Counted from the first letter of the stretch, positions 1 through 8,788 are shown. The stretch: DNA of 43,619 bases from Alphaproteobacteria bacterium (GCA_009783145.1 WRHR01000007.1:1-43619), one strand, 5' to 3'. Made by a program: numbers and translations. The notes: generated from the letters alone by a model not told the origin.

Positions 1-37
1 ATCTGCTCGGCCTGCGGAACGAAATAGGACGAAATGC

Positions 38-159
38 GTGACGCGAAACGCGAGACGCGTAGTTGGATGCAACAATGCGCAATGTCCATTATAATGGACA
101 ACGTTATTTAGCTATCCGAACCACGCGTTTCGCGTTTCGCGTTTCGCGTTTCGCGTCAC
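38..159. repeat. Palindromic element, copy 1: tandem-repeat arms around a conserved core
   Basis: The left arm (38-60) is about three 7-bp units of the CGCGAAA/CGCGAGA type. The right arm (123-159) is about five units of CGCGTTT ending CGCGTCAC, and it is the reverse complement of the left arm apart from copy number and one substitution. The core between them has GCAACAAT (69-76) and the perfect 18-bp palindrome TGTCCATTATAATGGACA (83-100). The right arm ends five bases before the plsX start, so no ordinary Shine-Dalgarno site fits there. Copies 2 and 3 share the core but have different arms. Confidence 0.85.
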
Positions 160-163
160 GATT

Positions 164-1231
164 ATGCAAAACGCAAAAAAAATCATTTCAATTGATGCGA
201 TGGGGGGCGACAGCGCCCCGCGGTCCGTTTTGGGCGGTATGAACCAGTTCTTGTTTCAAAACGGCGAAAACAGCGTTTTCTTTCGCGTTTTCGGGGACGA
301 ACCGCGGCTGCGCCGCATGCTCCGCAAATATCCCCGCGTCGCGCGCAGCTGTGAAATCATCCATGCGCCCGACAAAATAAAGCCCACCGACAAAGTGGCC
401 GAAGTCATTCGCCATGCCGGCGATACATCCATGTATATGGCTATAAAGGACGTTCGCGCGGGAAACTCGCTGGCAATCGTATCTGCCGGAAATACCGGCG
501 TTTTGATGGCACTAAGCAAGCTTGCGCTGAAAACAGTCGAAGGGATTTCGCGGCCCGCGATCACGACCATGCTCCCTTCCGGGGGCGGCGACCAGCGCGT
601 CGTGATGCTGGACTTGGGCGCGAATGTCATATGCGACGAGGAAAATCTTTTCGACTTCGCGCTGATGGGCGCGATTTATGCCGAAACTATCGGGAAAATG
701 CCGCGGCCAAAACTCGGCATATTGAATATCGGCGAAGAAGATACCAAAGGCGACGACGTCCTGCAGCTCTTGCACAAAGTCCTGTCCGAGCATAAAGAGT
801 CCTTGCCCTATGAATATATCGGTTTCGTGGAAGGCACGGATATCAGCGGCGGGCGAGTGCAAGTCGTCGTGACGGACGGCTTTACCGGGAACATAGTTCT
901 GAAAACCGTGGAAGGCACGGCAAAACTGATTAAACGCGTCTTGATGGATACCTTCAAAAAATCTTGGATTGCGGTTGCGATTTCGTTCATGCTGATTCAT
1001 GTGTTCAAGCGCCTGAAAAACAAGATGGATCCCCGGTCTTATGCGGGCGCAGTATTTTTGGGGCTGAATGGGTTCAGCGTGAAGACTCACGGAAATAGCG
1101 ACGCGCTGGCGTTTGCAAATTCTATAAAATATGCTGCGGACCTTGCGAAAGCAGACTTTAATAACCGCATCCGCGACGAAGCAGCGCGCTTGGCAGACAT
1201 CAAAGCGGAATTGAAAGAAGATCGCAGTTAA
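164..1231 (+). CDS. plsX: Phosphate acyltransferase PlsX
   Basis: PlsX converts acyl-ACP to acyl-phosphate, the donor that PlsY uses to make lysophosphatidic acid at the membrane, so it starts phospholipid synthesis. The 355-residue protein has the family's usual length. It carries the N-terminal IDAMGGD signature (residues 10-16), the SAGNTGVLMAL segment and the conserved TDGFTGNIVLKT stretch in the C-terminal half. The ATG at 164 lies five bases after the arm of a palindromic element and has no visible Shine-Dalgarno site, so initiation may be leaderless or structure-dependent. fabH and ihfA follow on the same strand, an arrangement common in Alphaproteobacteria. The family assignment is secure; the start is fairly sure because the signature begins almost immediately. 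Confidence 0.96.
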   Translation: MQNAKKIISIDAMGGDSAPRSVLGGMNQFLFQNGENSVFFRVFGDEPRLRRMLRKYPRVARSCEIIHAPDKIKPTDKVAEVIRHAGDTSMYMAIKDVRAGNSLAIVSAGNTGVLMALSKLALKTVEGISRPAITTMLPSGGGDQRVVMLDLGANVICDEENLFDFALMGAIYAETIGKMPRPKLGILNIGEEDTKGDDVLQLLHKVLSEHKESLPYEYIGFVEGTDISGGRVQVVVTDGFTGNIVLKTVEGTAKLIKRVLMDTFKKSWIAVAISFMLIHVFKRLKNKMDPRSYAGAVFLGLNGFSVKTHGNSDALAFANSIKYAADLAKADFNNRIRDEAARLADIKAELKEDRS

Positions 1232-1238
1232 ATTCCCA

Positions 1239-1266
1239 TTGCTTATTGATTCTACCAGTGTATAAT
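1239..1266 (+). promoter_or_regulatory. Putative sigma-70 promoter for fabH-ihfA
   Basis: TTGCTT (1239-1244), a 16-bp spacer and TATAAT (1261-1266) preceded by TG lie in the short gap after plsX. It would give fabH-ihfA a promoter in addition to read-through from plsX. Predicted by eye only. Confidence 0.5.
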
Positions 1267-1293
1267 TTGCCGGCCGAGAAAGAAGGATATATT

Positions 1294-2232
1294 ATGGGAA
1301 ACCGATTGGTTGGTTATGGTTCGTATTTGCCGGAAAAAATTTTAACCAACAGCGACTTTGAAAAAATTCTGGATACTTCCGAAGAATGGATCGTCACCCG
1401 TACCGGAATAAAACAACGCCACATCGCCCGCGATGACGAGACTGTTTCAGACATGGCGACTGCGGCCGCGCGCGCCGCTCTGGCCAATGCAAAACTTCAA
1501 CCTGATGATATTGATTTAATCATTGTCGCAACCACTTCGTCGGAAATGGCGTTTCCTTCGGTCGCCGCAATGGTGTCGCGTGATCTGGGGATGACCAACA
1601 ACGCGCCGGTATTCGACGTGCGCGCGGCTTGCACCGGATATGTTTATGCTCTGCACTCGGCGCGGGCTTTCTTTAACGCCGGCATGCACAACCGCATCAT
1701 GGTTATCGGCGCGGAGAAAATGTCTCGCTATATCGACTGGACTGACCGCAGCACCGCCGTGCTTTTCGGCGACGGCGCGGGCGCCATGATTTTTGAGCAT
1801 TCCTCATCCAACTATTCGGGAATCATCGACACCGTAGTATACGCCGACGGGCGGGGGTACGGCATGCTGCACGAAAGCATCAAGCACACTGTCGAAATGA
1901 ACGGCCCCGAGACTTACAAGCACGCCGTGCAATTAATGCCACAGGCCGCGAACTTTATAATGGACCACGCGGGCATTCACGCCGACGATATAAACTGGAT
2001 TATTCCGCACCAGGCGAACCAGCGCATTATCGAAAGCGGCGCGCAGCGCCTGGGCTTTCCGATGGAAAAAATTATCATGACCGTGGATCAGCATGCGAAC
2101 ACCAGCGGCGCGTCGGGCGCGCTTGCATTCGCATGGGGGATGGATAACGGAAAAATAAAACATGGGCAGCTGATTATGTACCCGGCGTTCGGTTCGGGAC
2201 TTACCTGGGGCGCTGCAATGATTAGAGTATAA
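1294..2232 (+). CDS. fabH: 3-oxoacyl-ACP synthase III (KAS III)
   Basis: FabH condenses acetyl-CoA with malonyl-ACP to begin type II fatty acid synthesis. The protein is 312 residues from the chosen start. The catalytic triad is visible: Cys113 in RAACTGYVYAL, His239 in IPHQANQRI and Asn269 in HANTSGASGAL. The C-terminal GSGLTWGA motif is also present. The ATG at 1294 follows AGAAGGA at a normal distance, and the protein then begins at the usual family N-terminus. An in-frame TTG at 1246 would add 16 unconserved residues and is rejected. It lies between plsX and ihfA and presumably shares their transcription. Confidence 0.97.
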   Translation: MGNRLVGYGSYLPEKILTNSDFEKILDTSEEWIVTRTGIKQRHIARDDETVSDMATAAARAALANAKLQPDDIDLIIVATTSSEMAFPSVAAMVSRDLGMTNNAPVFDVRAACTGYVYALHSARAFFNAGMHNRIMVIGAEKMSRYIDWTDRSTAVLFGDGAGAMIFEHSSSNYSGIIDTVVYADGRGYGMLHESIKHTVEMNGPETYKHAVQLMPQAANFIMDHAGIHADDINWIIPHQANQRIIESGAQRLGFPMEKIIMTVDQHANTSGASGALAFAWGMDNGKIKHGQLIMYPAFGSGLTWGAAMIRV

Positions 2233-2251
2233 GAGTAGGAGAGTAAAAGAT

Positions 2252-2530
2252 ATGGCAACAATAACAAGAGCGGATTTTGCAAACCGATTAAAAGAATCTT
2301 CGGGTTTAACGGCAGCCGAGGCTTATAAGCTGGTGGACTTGATATTTTCCGAAATCGGAGAATCGTTAATCAGGGGCGAGCAGGTAAAGGTCGCGAACCT
2401 AGGCACTTTCAAAATATTGGAAAAAAGCGCGCGCATGGGACGCAATCCTAAAACCGGCGCGCCTGCAGTCATTTCCGCCCGCAGAACCGTATCATTCAAG
2501 CCAAGCGCCGAGTTTAAGAATAAACTTTAA
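2252..2530 (+). CDS. ihfA: Integration host factor alpha subunit (HU/IHF family)
   Basis: A DNA-bending protein of 92 residues with the HU/IHF fold: an N-terminal helical dimerisation part, VKVANLGTF, then the beta-arm region with GRNPKTGAP and the C-terminal FKPSAEFKNKL. The GRNPKTG arm and its place directly after fabH fit IHF-alpha better than HU, although single-sequence inspection cannot fully separate the two. A clear AGGAG site precedes the ATG. The stop codon lies only six bases from the stop of the convergent M13 peptidase gene, and no intrinsic terminator is visible between them. Confidence 0.88.
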   Translation: MATITRADFANRLKESSGLTAAEAYKLVDLIFSEIGESLIRGEQVKVANLGTFKILEKSARMGRNPKTGAPAVISARRTVSFKPSAEFKNKL

Positions 2531-2536
2531 GCGGTT

Positions 2537-4528
2537 TTACCAAACCTTTACCCTATCTTCCGGCGCGACATAAAGCTTGTCGGCGGGAGTAATATCAAAC
2601 GCTTCATACCAAGCATCAATATGCGGCAAGATTCCGTTCACGCGCCATTCGCCCAGCGGATGCACGCCCGTCTTTGTGCGGCGCACCACTTCTTCGGAGC
2701 GGATATTATCAACAAAAGTAAAAGCATGCGCGATCACAAATATCTGTTCCGCAGTGAATTGACCCGCGACTGTCTCATTCGGATTTGCAAGTTTCCACGC
2801 ATCGAACGCTATTACTATCCCGCCGTAATCCGCCAGAGTTTCGCCCAGCGAAAATTCCCCGTTCGCATACAAACCCGGCGCGACTTCTATCTTATCAAAA
2901 AATTCTTTCATGACTTTCGCGCGTTTTTCAAACGCCGTCGCATCCTTTGCGGTCCACCAGTCCTTCAAGTTTCCCTGCCAGTCGAACTGCCGTCCCTTGT
3001 CGTCAAAGCCGTGCGTCATCTCGTGTCCTATAATGGAACCTATCGCTCCGTAATTAAACGCGTCCGGCGCGCTCATATCAAAAAACGGGGGCTGCAGAAT
3101 TCCCGCCGGAAAGCAAATCTCGTTAGTCGGCGGATTGTAATACGCGTTAACCGTCTGAGGATTCATATACCAATAGTCCTTATCAACCGGGCCGTCCGCT
3201 TTTTCCATCCAGAACGCGTCTTCGAACGTTTGTGCCGCACGCAGGTTTTCATAAAGCGAAACTTGCTCGGAAATTTCCAGCTTCGAGTAATCGCGCCACC
3301 TGTCCGGATATCCGATCTTCACGCGGAAAGCGCTTAGTTTTTCCAGAGCCCGTTTCTTTGTTTCCGGCGACATCCATTCAAGATTTTCAATTCGCGCGCC
3401 GTACGCGCGGCGCAAGTTATCAACCAGGTTCAGCATTTTTGCTTTCGCCTGGGGCGGGAAATATTTCTTTACATATTCTTGTCCCACCGCTTCGCCCAGC
3501 ACGCTGTCCGCCGTGGCTACCGCGTCTTTCCAACGCGGGCGCCGCTCGGTCTTGCCCGATAACGTTTTGCCGTAAAAATCAAACTGCAATTCGTATTGCG
3601 CGTCCCCCAGCGCCGTCATCGCGCCGTTCGCAATCTTCCATTTCATATAAGCGCGCAAGTTTTCCAACGGCGCGGTTTTTATAATTTCCAAGGCCGCCGC
3701 GAACGCTTCGGGTTGCGACACGTCTATGTTTTTAGGCTCTACGGCGCGAATCTCAAAATAGTTTTCCCAGTCAAAACCCGCATATTTTTCTGCGAATTGA
3801 TCGCGAGTCATTTTGTGATAGTTCGCATGCGGGTCGCGCAGCTTTTCTTTTTTGAAATGCGCGCGCGCGAGTTTTTCCTCTATCTCGTAAACCGCCGCCA
3901 CGTCGCTTTTGATTTCGAACATCTCAAAAACATCGCTCATGTATTTCTTATACTTCTTGCGAATATCCTTGGACTTTTCATCGTCGTCAAAATAATACTC
4001 GCGTTCCGGCAGTCCGATTCCGCCCTGACCCATCGAATATATATAATGCTCGCTGTCCATTATATCCTCTTCGACGCCGTCGCCCCAAAAAGCGCCGCCG
4101 AATTTGTGCGAGTTCGCCAGAGCCGCAAAAAATTCCTCGCGAGATTCCAGCGCATCGATTTTCTGCAAATGCGGGATTACTGGCGCGATGCCGTCCGCGT
4201 TCAATTTCTTCGCATCCATCGCTTGATTGTAAAGAGTCGCGATTTTCTTATCGCCGGCATTCTTTACTATCTTATGCAGCTTTTCCAAATTTTCCTGGCC
4301 CAGCTTATCAAAAACGCCATAGCGGGAATACTCGCCCGTCAGCGGATTCGCCGCGCGCCACCCGCCGCCCGCGAAGTTGTAAAAGTCATCGCCCGGACGT
4401 ACCGATAAATCCATGTTCTTGATATCAATTCCTGTTGTCATTCTGGGTTCCTTCAGTTTATACGCCATGAAAAAGGCGGCGATAACTACCGCCAAAATTC
4501 CAATAATATTTAAAGTTTTATTACGCAT
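2537..4528 (-). CDS. M13 family zinc metallopeptidase (neprilysin/PepO-like)
   Basis: An endopeptidase of the neprilysin family, 663 residues. A single N-terminal hydrophobic segment (about residues 6-22) acts as a signal anchor, so the catalytic domain should face the periplasm. Zinc and catalytic residues are plain: GHEMTHGFDDKG gives His502, Glu503 and His506, and the downstream GETLADYGG motif supplies the third zinc ligand. The N-terminal PGDDFYNFAGGGW and the substrate-cleft motif VNAYYNPPTNEICFPAGI are typical. The ATG at 4528 overlaps the hemW stop as TGATG, indicating translational coupling; a GTG one codon upstream is less likely. It is the last gene of a leftward set with hemW. The natural substrate cannot be told from sequence. 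Confidence 0.94.
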   Translation of the reverse strand: MRNKTLNIIGILAVVIAAFFMAYKLKEPRMTTGIDIKNMDLSVRPGDDFYNFAGGGWRAANPLTGEYSRYGVFDKLGQENLEKLHKIVKNAGDKKIATLYNQAMDAKKLNADGIAPVIPHLQKIDALESREEFFAALANSHKFGGAFWGDGVEEDIMDSEHYIYSMGQGGIGLPEREYYFDDDEKSKDIRKKYKKYMSDVFEMFEIKSDVAAVYEIEEKLARAHFKKEKLRDPHANYHKMTRDQFAEKYAGFDWENYFEIRAVEPKNIDVSQPEAFAAALEIIKTAPLENLRAYMKWKIANGAMTALGDAQYELQFDFYGKTLSGKTERRPRWKDAVATADSVLGEAVGQEYVKKYFPPQAKAKMLNLVDNLRRAYGARIENLEWMSPETKKRALEKLSAFRVKIGYPDRWRDYSKLEISEQVSLYENLRAAQTFEDAFWMEKADGPVDKDYWYMNPQTVNAYYNPPTNEICFPAGILQPPFFDMSAPDAFNYGAIGSIIGHEMTHGFDDKGRQFDWQGNLKDWWTAKDATAFEKRAKVMKEFFDKIEVAPGLYANGEFSLGETLADYGGIVIAFDAWKLANPNETVAGQFTAEQIFVIAHAFTFVDNIRSEEVVRRTKTGVHPLGEWRVNGILPHIDAWYEAFDITPADKLYVAPEDRVKVW

Positions 4529-5607
4529 CACTTTACCAACTTTACCAATAAATTATCCAAAAGCAAGATTCCGTTTTTTGTCGCGCTTAATCTATTGTCT
4601 TTAATTTCCAACTGCTCGTTGCTTATTGCCAGTTCCACAGCCCCCCAATCAATAATATCGCGGATTTCCGGGGTAAGCTTAACGCCGCGCGCGGTGCGCA
4701 AGCCCGTCATCAGTATTTCCGTCGCCCGCTGACGCTTTGACAGCATCTGTCCTTCGCACCCGGATTTCGTTTCCCACCACTGGCCGTCTATCAGCACCCT
4801 GCCCGCGGCGGATTGGCCCATTCCTATATAAGGCGCCCCATCCCAGATGTTCGCGTTATGTTTGCAAGGCGTGCCGTAATTCGAGACTTCATATCGCGGA
4901 AGACTCAGCGTTTCACCGATCGCCTCGTACATTTGCGCGCAGATTTCATTGTCCGGCATTCTTAAATTTTGCCGCGCAAGCGGCGTGCCGGGTTCTATCG
5001 ATAATTCGTACATCGAGCAATGTTCAAGATTTAGTTTATTTATTTCGCGGCACATCGCGCGGACATCCGCTATTGTCTGTTCCCCCTTCGCCAAGGCTCC
5101 GGGGGACAGGCCCGGCAAGCCGTAAATGAAATCCGCGCTGACGCGAATGCCGGCCCCCTGCGCCTTTGCAATCAATTCGCGCGCGGCCGCGGCATCATGG
5201 ATGCGACCCAAGAATTTCAATTCTTCGTCGTTTAACGACTGCACGCCGATTGAGATTCTGTTCACGCCCGCCGCAATGAATTCTTGCAGCCGCGCTGCAT
5301 TCAATGTTCCGGGATTTGCTTCTATCGTAATCTCGCAATCAGGCGCGACATTAAACTTTTCACGCAAAGCCGCAATGATTTCCGCGAAGATTTTCGTCGG
5401 CATCAGACTTGGCGTGCCTCCGCCGAAAAAGATTGTCGGCACATCGGCTCGCCCGATTTTCCCCGCCCAAAAGTTAATCTGGGATAAGATTTGATTTTTA
5501 TAATCTTCCCAATCGGGCGCGCTGCAAACCGTGGAATAAAACGCGCAATAATTGCATTTCTTTATGCAGAACGGGACATGGATATAGATGTTATGCGGGA
5601 CAACCAT
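4528..5607 (-). CDS. hemW: Radical SAM protein HemW (heme chaperone, formerly called oxygen-independent coproporphyrinogen oxidase-like)
   Basis: The 359-residue protein begins with a short strand followed by the radical-SAM cluster motif CIKKCNYC (Cys14, Cys18, Cys21). It continues with FFGGGTPSL and RISIGVQSLNDEELKFLGRIH, both diagnostic of the HemN/HemW group. It lacks the N-terminal extension of true HemN, and the short N-terminus with CX3CX2C fits HemW, which binds heme and transfers it to recipient proteins. The start lies four bases after the stop of the upstream cysteine-rich secreted-protein gene. Its own stop overlaps the M13 peptidase start, so the three genes look like one operon. 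Whether it chaperones heme here is inferred from the family. Confidence 0.93.
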   Translation of the reverse strand: MVVPHNIYIHVPFCIKKCNYCAFYSTVCSAPDWEDYKNQILSQINFWAGKIGRADVPTIFFGGGTPSLMPTKIFAEIIAALREKFNVAPDCEITIEANPGTLNAARLQEFIAAGVNRISIGVQSLNDEELKFLGRIHDAAAARELIAKAQGAGIRVSADFIYGLPGLSPGALAKGEQTIADVRAMCREINKLNLEHCSMYELSIEPGTPLARQNLRMPDNEICAQMYEAIGETLSLPRYEVSNYGTPCKHNANIWDGAPYIGMGQSAAGRVLIDGQWWETKSGCEGQMLSKRQRATEILMTGLRTARGVKLTPEIRDIIDWGAVELAISNEQLEIKDNRLSATKNGILLLDNLLVKLVK

Positions 5608-5611
5608 TAAA

Positions 5612-8245
5612 CTAATATATCGCTTCTGGAACTTTCTCTAAAATTAAATCAATACTAGCCTCAGTATCACAGAGACAAGGTGGAGTGCAAGTACAAGTAC
5701 CCTCTTTACAAGTACCATCGGTATTCGCGCCGAATGGGCATATCTTGTTCTTGTCTTTTGGTTTATCTCCGCGATAGACGCCCCGTTCGCAATTGGCGGG
5801 TGGGGTGCCCACCGCAGACACGCATTCGGTTCCTCCGCCCTTATCCGACCATGCCGGAGAGCTTGAAGTAGTATAAAACCGCCCCGGAACGCATTTCAAC
5901 GATCTGCCGTCGTCGCTGCGCCGTCCTCCGTTCTCCCAGCAATTACACACGCCCCAGGACAAAGTATCCACCTTTCTCCAATAATTCATCGGGCAGAAGT
6001 TTTCCTTGCCGTCGCAATCGTCGCCCGCGCATCCGGCGGGACCTATCCTATACGGAACGACCAGAATGGCCATAAGCAACTGCTCGTCATTGATGTCCAG
6101 CGCATTAAAGTTCGAACTGCAGAATCCTTTTTCTTCTTCCTGCTGATTCCGCGGATAACTGTCTTGGTCCAAAAACCTCTTCTGCACGAACCGGCCGCCA
6201 TAGTTCTGGCAGTCCGCCGAAAGGCTGTTCGCTATCTGGTTATAAATTTCCGTCGCCACTCCGCTCTTGTACATTTGGCTGGGGTCTATCCGGCTGGCTT
6301 CGCTTCTATGAAGCCCGTATTCAGGATACCCAGTGCTTGGGTAAAATCTGTCGAATCCGCCGAAGATGCTTCTTGCAAATTTATGCGGGTTTTTGTCGTC
6401 ATCCCCATCCTCATTCTTTGGGTCACAAGCACTAACATCCAACAGCCGCTTCGCGCAGGGAGATATCGGCTCCGACTCCCAATCTCCTTTCGTTTTGTCA
6501 TAGCCACGGAATGTAAACCAATCCAATGCATGGCCCGTCGAAAATATCCCGCTGACCGGATTATAGAAATTGCTGTACGCCACCCCGCCGAAGTCGTCAA
6601 AGCACTGCTTCACCACCGCGCGGCACGAATCCGTCAGATCCTGATTCTTTCTGTTCTCTATATATTGCGCGATTATGCAGCTTTCCCCCGGTTCGCAGAA
6701 CATATGGTCGCAAGCCGCGACATATTTGCTGCATGTGGCGTCCAGCAGCTCTATCGTCCCGGGAACCATTCCGATGCTGCCGCTGATTATGCCGGACATC
6801 GCCGCCGTTATAGCCTTTGACCCGTTCATATAGCACGCCGACACAAAGTCCATGCACCCAAGTTTTATCTCGGCCACTTTTTCCCTCTGCGCGTAGTAAA
6901 TTTCCAGCATCGCCTTGTCCAGATAATCCGCCCAGACCTGGTCCGCTATCTCCACGCACTTGTCCAGCGCGGGCTGCGCGAATTGGCGCACCTTTTTTTC
7001 AAAGGCGGTCACGAAAGTCCGATTGGCCGGAATGCGCGCCAGCTTTTGGTCTCCCAATGAAATATCCTTGGAAAACGCAAGCAGTTCCTGCAGCCTGTAA
7101 AACTCCACCACTCCTTCCATCGGCCGCCCCGTCGTCACGTCTATATACTTCCCGTTGTCCAGGCATCTGCGATATCCCGCGCCGCAAACCTCTTCGCTTA
7201 ATACCGCCTTCTCGACATTATGCAAACAAGCCGTCGCGTCCGACGAGTTCCTTTCCTGCCTGTCCTTTACCCGCGCCAGGTCCAACATAGCGCTGCCTTC
7301 GCGCACCGCCGCCGTCATTTTCTTCTTCATATCGTCCAACTGCTTTTGCACCGTGTTGCAGTCTTGCTCCACCGCCATCAGATAAGCCGTAACCGCGCGC
7401 TGCAGAGACGCGTCGGTGCAATCATCGCGCACCGCTTCGCGGCACTTTCCATATATCGCGGTATAAAGGTTTTTCCCGTTATACGACGCGATCGCCTGGC
7501 CGCTGTCCATATAGCCGAATCCTGCGGAATCATCCAACCTTATGTTTATGGTATTAAGGCCCTCATAAGCGCCGCCGACGCTGGTACTTTCGCCCTTTAT
7601 GGAATTCATTATCGCCTGCAGCAACGCTTTGGAAGCGGACTTGTCGCCGGTCAGCGCCAGCTCGCCCTCGCTGGCCTTGCGCATCGCCGCGGCCTGCGCC
7701 GCGCTTAATCCGACTACATCCAGATTCTCCGTAAATGTCGTCAGATGCGCGCCCGCGTCCTGCATAACGCCTTGGGCCGCCGTTATGTCGTAAATCCTGT
7801 CGCTGCACGAACACCGCTGATAACTGGCGTTTTTTATAGTGCAGAACTGATCCATGCAGGCGAAATAAACCGACTTGCACTGCTCATAAGCAGCGCCGGT
7901 GCGCGTGCCGGTAGTCATATCCTCGGCCGTTGCAGCACGTGCCAACAGCCCCCCGCGAAGAGTCGGAGCCGCAGCGCCGGGACGCGCGCTTCGGCTGGTT
8001 ACTTCCGGGGCGGCGGGATTAGTCGCGGGACGCGCGGAAACGGCGCTGCGTGCAGAAACTTGCGGCGATGCGGCAGGACGCGCTGCAACCCTTGGCTGAC
8101 TTGCAGAACGCGGCGCAACCTCGGCCGCACTGCGCGGCATCTGTGATTGCGATTGCGACTGCGCGGCGCGCGACACGGCTGCGGCATAAACCGCGGGTGC
8201 GCAAAGCACGCAGAAAACCGCGCAAAAAGCGAATACCTTTCTCAT
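5612..8245 (-). CDS. Large cysteine-rich secreted protein of unknown function
   Basis: An 877-residue protein with a clear Sec signal peptide (MRKVFAFCAVFCVLCAPAVYA, cleavage about residue 22). A low-complexity Ala/Ser/Arg/Pro/Gln region of roughly 85 residues follows. The remainder is rich in cysteine, with many spaced pairs such as CKSVYFACMDQFC, CSCSD, CGAGYRRC and a C-terminal cluster CTCTPPCLC. Such spacing in a secreted protein suggests disulfide-stabilised domains in the periplasm or at the surface. I do not recognise a domain family. The ATG at 8245 is chosen because the signal peptide starts there; an upstream start would put polar residues before it. It precedes hemW by four bases, but a shared function is not obvious. 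Confidence 0.8.
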   Translation of the reverse strand: MRKVFAFCAVFCVLCAPAVYAAAVSRAAQSQSQSQMPRSAAEVAPRSASQPRVAARPAASPQVSARSAVSARPATNPAAPEVTSRSARPGAAAPTLRGGLLARAATAEDMTTGTRTGAAYEQCKSVYFACMDQFCTIKNASYQRCSCSDRIYDITAAQGVMQDAGAHLTTFTENLDVVGLSAAQAAAMRKASEGELALTGDKSASKALLQAIMNSIKGESTSVGGAYEGLNTINIRLDDSAGFGYMDSGQAIASYNGKNLYTAIYGKCREAVRDDCTDASLQRAVTAYLMAVEQDCNTVQKQLDDMKKKMTAAVREGSAMLDLARVKDRQERNSSDATACLHNVEKAVLSEEVCGAGYRRCLDNGKYIDVTTGRPMEGVVEFYRLQELLAFSKDISLGDQKLARIPANRTFVTAFEKKVRQFAQPALDKCVEIADQVWADYLDKAMLEIYYAQREKVAEIKLGCMDFVSACYMNGSKAITAAMSGIISGSIGMVPGTIELLDATCSKYVAACDHMFCEPGESCIIAQYIENRKNQDLTDSCRAVVKQCFDDFGGVAYSNFYNPVSGIFSTGHALDWFTFRGYDKTKGDWESEPISPCAKRLLDVSACDPKNEDGDDDKNPHKFARSIFGGFDRFYPSTGYPEYGLHRSEASRIDPSQMYKSGVATEIYNQIANSLSADCQNYGGRFVQKRFLDQDSYPRNQQEEEKGFCSSNFNALDINDEQLLMAILVVPYRIGPAGCAGDDCDGKENFCPMNYWRKVDTLSWGVCNCWENGGRRSDDGRSLKCVPGRFYTTSSSPAWSDKGGGTECVSAVGTPPANCERGVYRGDKPKDKNKICPFGANTDGTCKEGTCTCTPPCLCDTEASIDLILEKVPEAIY

Positions 8246-8299
8246 CCTTGATGAATTGTAGCGAATTTGAACGCCACCGGTCAATCGCTTAATTTATTG

Positions 8300-8328
8300 T
8301 TGCAAAACGCGAAAACATAAGTTATTAT
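8300..8328 (+). promoter_or_regulatory. Promoter of the tRNA-Leu(CAG)/tRNA-Ala locus
   Basis: TTGCAA (8300-8305), a 17-bp spacer and TATTAT (8323-8328). Transcription should start near 8335, directly before the interrupted tRNA-Leu copy at 8340. The intact tRNA-Leu would therefore be transcribed behind a leader of about 180 bases. Confidence 0.65.
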
Positions 8329-8339
8329 AGCGCCTGCTT

Positions 8340-8513
8340 GCGGATATGGCGGAATCCGAGTATATGAGAACGAGCGTAGCGAAGTTCGAGTAACTACGAG
8401 GATACGCGCAGACGCGAACCGAGGGTCCCACAGGCGAGTGTAAGCGCAGCCAGTGGGCATGAGGAAGCGGCGAGCGAATTGGTAGACGCGCGCGTCGGTG
8501 CAAGCAATCTTAT
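8340..8513 (+). pseudogene. Interrupted tRNA-Leu remnant with an insertion
   Basis: GCGGATATGGCGGAA at 8340-8354 is identical to the 5' end of the intact tRNA-Leu at 8514. About 120 unrelated bases follow, then GAATTGGTAGACGCGC (8475-8490), which resumes the same tRNA sequence through the D-arm. It then degenerates and ends in TAT, just before the intact gene. The insert contains GCGTAGCGAAG, also found in the palindrome after tRNA-Leu(UAA), and an imperfect hairpin with CCCACAGGC and GCCAGTGGG arms. The best reading is a duplicated tRNA-Leu disrupted by a palindromic insertion. Confidence 0.65.
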
Positions 8514-8598
8514 GCGGATATGGCGGAATTGGTAGACGCGCTAGTTTCAGGTACTAGTGGGGCGACCCTTGGAAGTTCGAGTCTTCTTATCCGCACCA
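8514..8598 (+). tRNA. tRNA-Leu(CAG)
   Basis: The acceptor stem GCGGATA pairs with TATCCGC. The anticodon stem CTAGT/ACTAG holds loop TTCAGGT, giving anticodon CAG for codon CTG. A long variable arm, typical of leucine tRNAs, is present. CCA is encoded at 8596-8598. Confidence 0.95.
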
Positions 8599-8628
8599 CC
8601 CTTCGCCAAGGCTTTGGGTGGCAGGCCA
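8596..8628. repeat. Hairpin starting on the tRNA-Leu(CAG) CCA end
   Basis: CCACCC (8596-8601), which includes the encoded CCA, pairs with GGGTGG (8616-8621). GGGTGGCAGGCCA (8616-8628) is repeated exactly after the tRNA-Ala gene. Confidence 0.6.
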
Positions 8629-8634
8629 TTTTTC

Positions 8635-8710
8635 GGGGTTGTAGCTCAGTTGGTAGAGCGCTACGTTCGCATCGTAGAGGTCGTGAGTTCGAGTCTCATC
8701 AGCTCCACCA
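8635..8710 (+). tRNA. tRNA-Ala(CGC)
   Basis: The acceptor stem GGGGTTG pairs with CAGCTCC. The D-arm is GCTC/GAGC. The anticodon stem CTACG/CGTAG holds loop TTCGCAT, giving anticodon CGC for codon GCG. The T-loop is TTCGAGT, and CCA is encoded at 8708-8710. Confidence 0.95.
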
Positions 8711-8773
8711 CCCTTCGCACTTCGTGCTACGGGTGGCAGGCCACCTATCTTCGCGCTATCGCGTTTCGGGTGG
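8708..8773. repeat. Palindromic repeat starting on the tRNA-Ala CCA end
   Basis: CCACCC (8708-8713, including the encoded CCA) can pair with GGGTGG at 8731-8736 or again at 8768-8773. An inner GCAC-TTC-GTGC hairpin lies between. The CCACCCTTCGC start and the GGGTGGCAGGCCA block match the repeat after tRNA-Leu(CAG). Confidence 0.6.
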
Positions 8774-8788
8774 CTGATGCCAGATTTT

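Noticed and set aside
38-159. Tandem repeats in the palindromic elements as a CRISPR array
   Set aside because: Units are only 6-7 bp with no spacers, and the arrays are inverted copies of each other.
6164-6820. A 218-codon plus-strand frame inside the cysteine-rich protein gene
   Set aside because: No start signal or domain, and it lies opposite a gene with a clear signal peptide.
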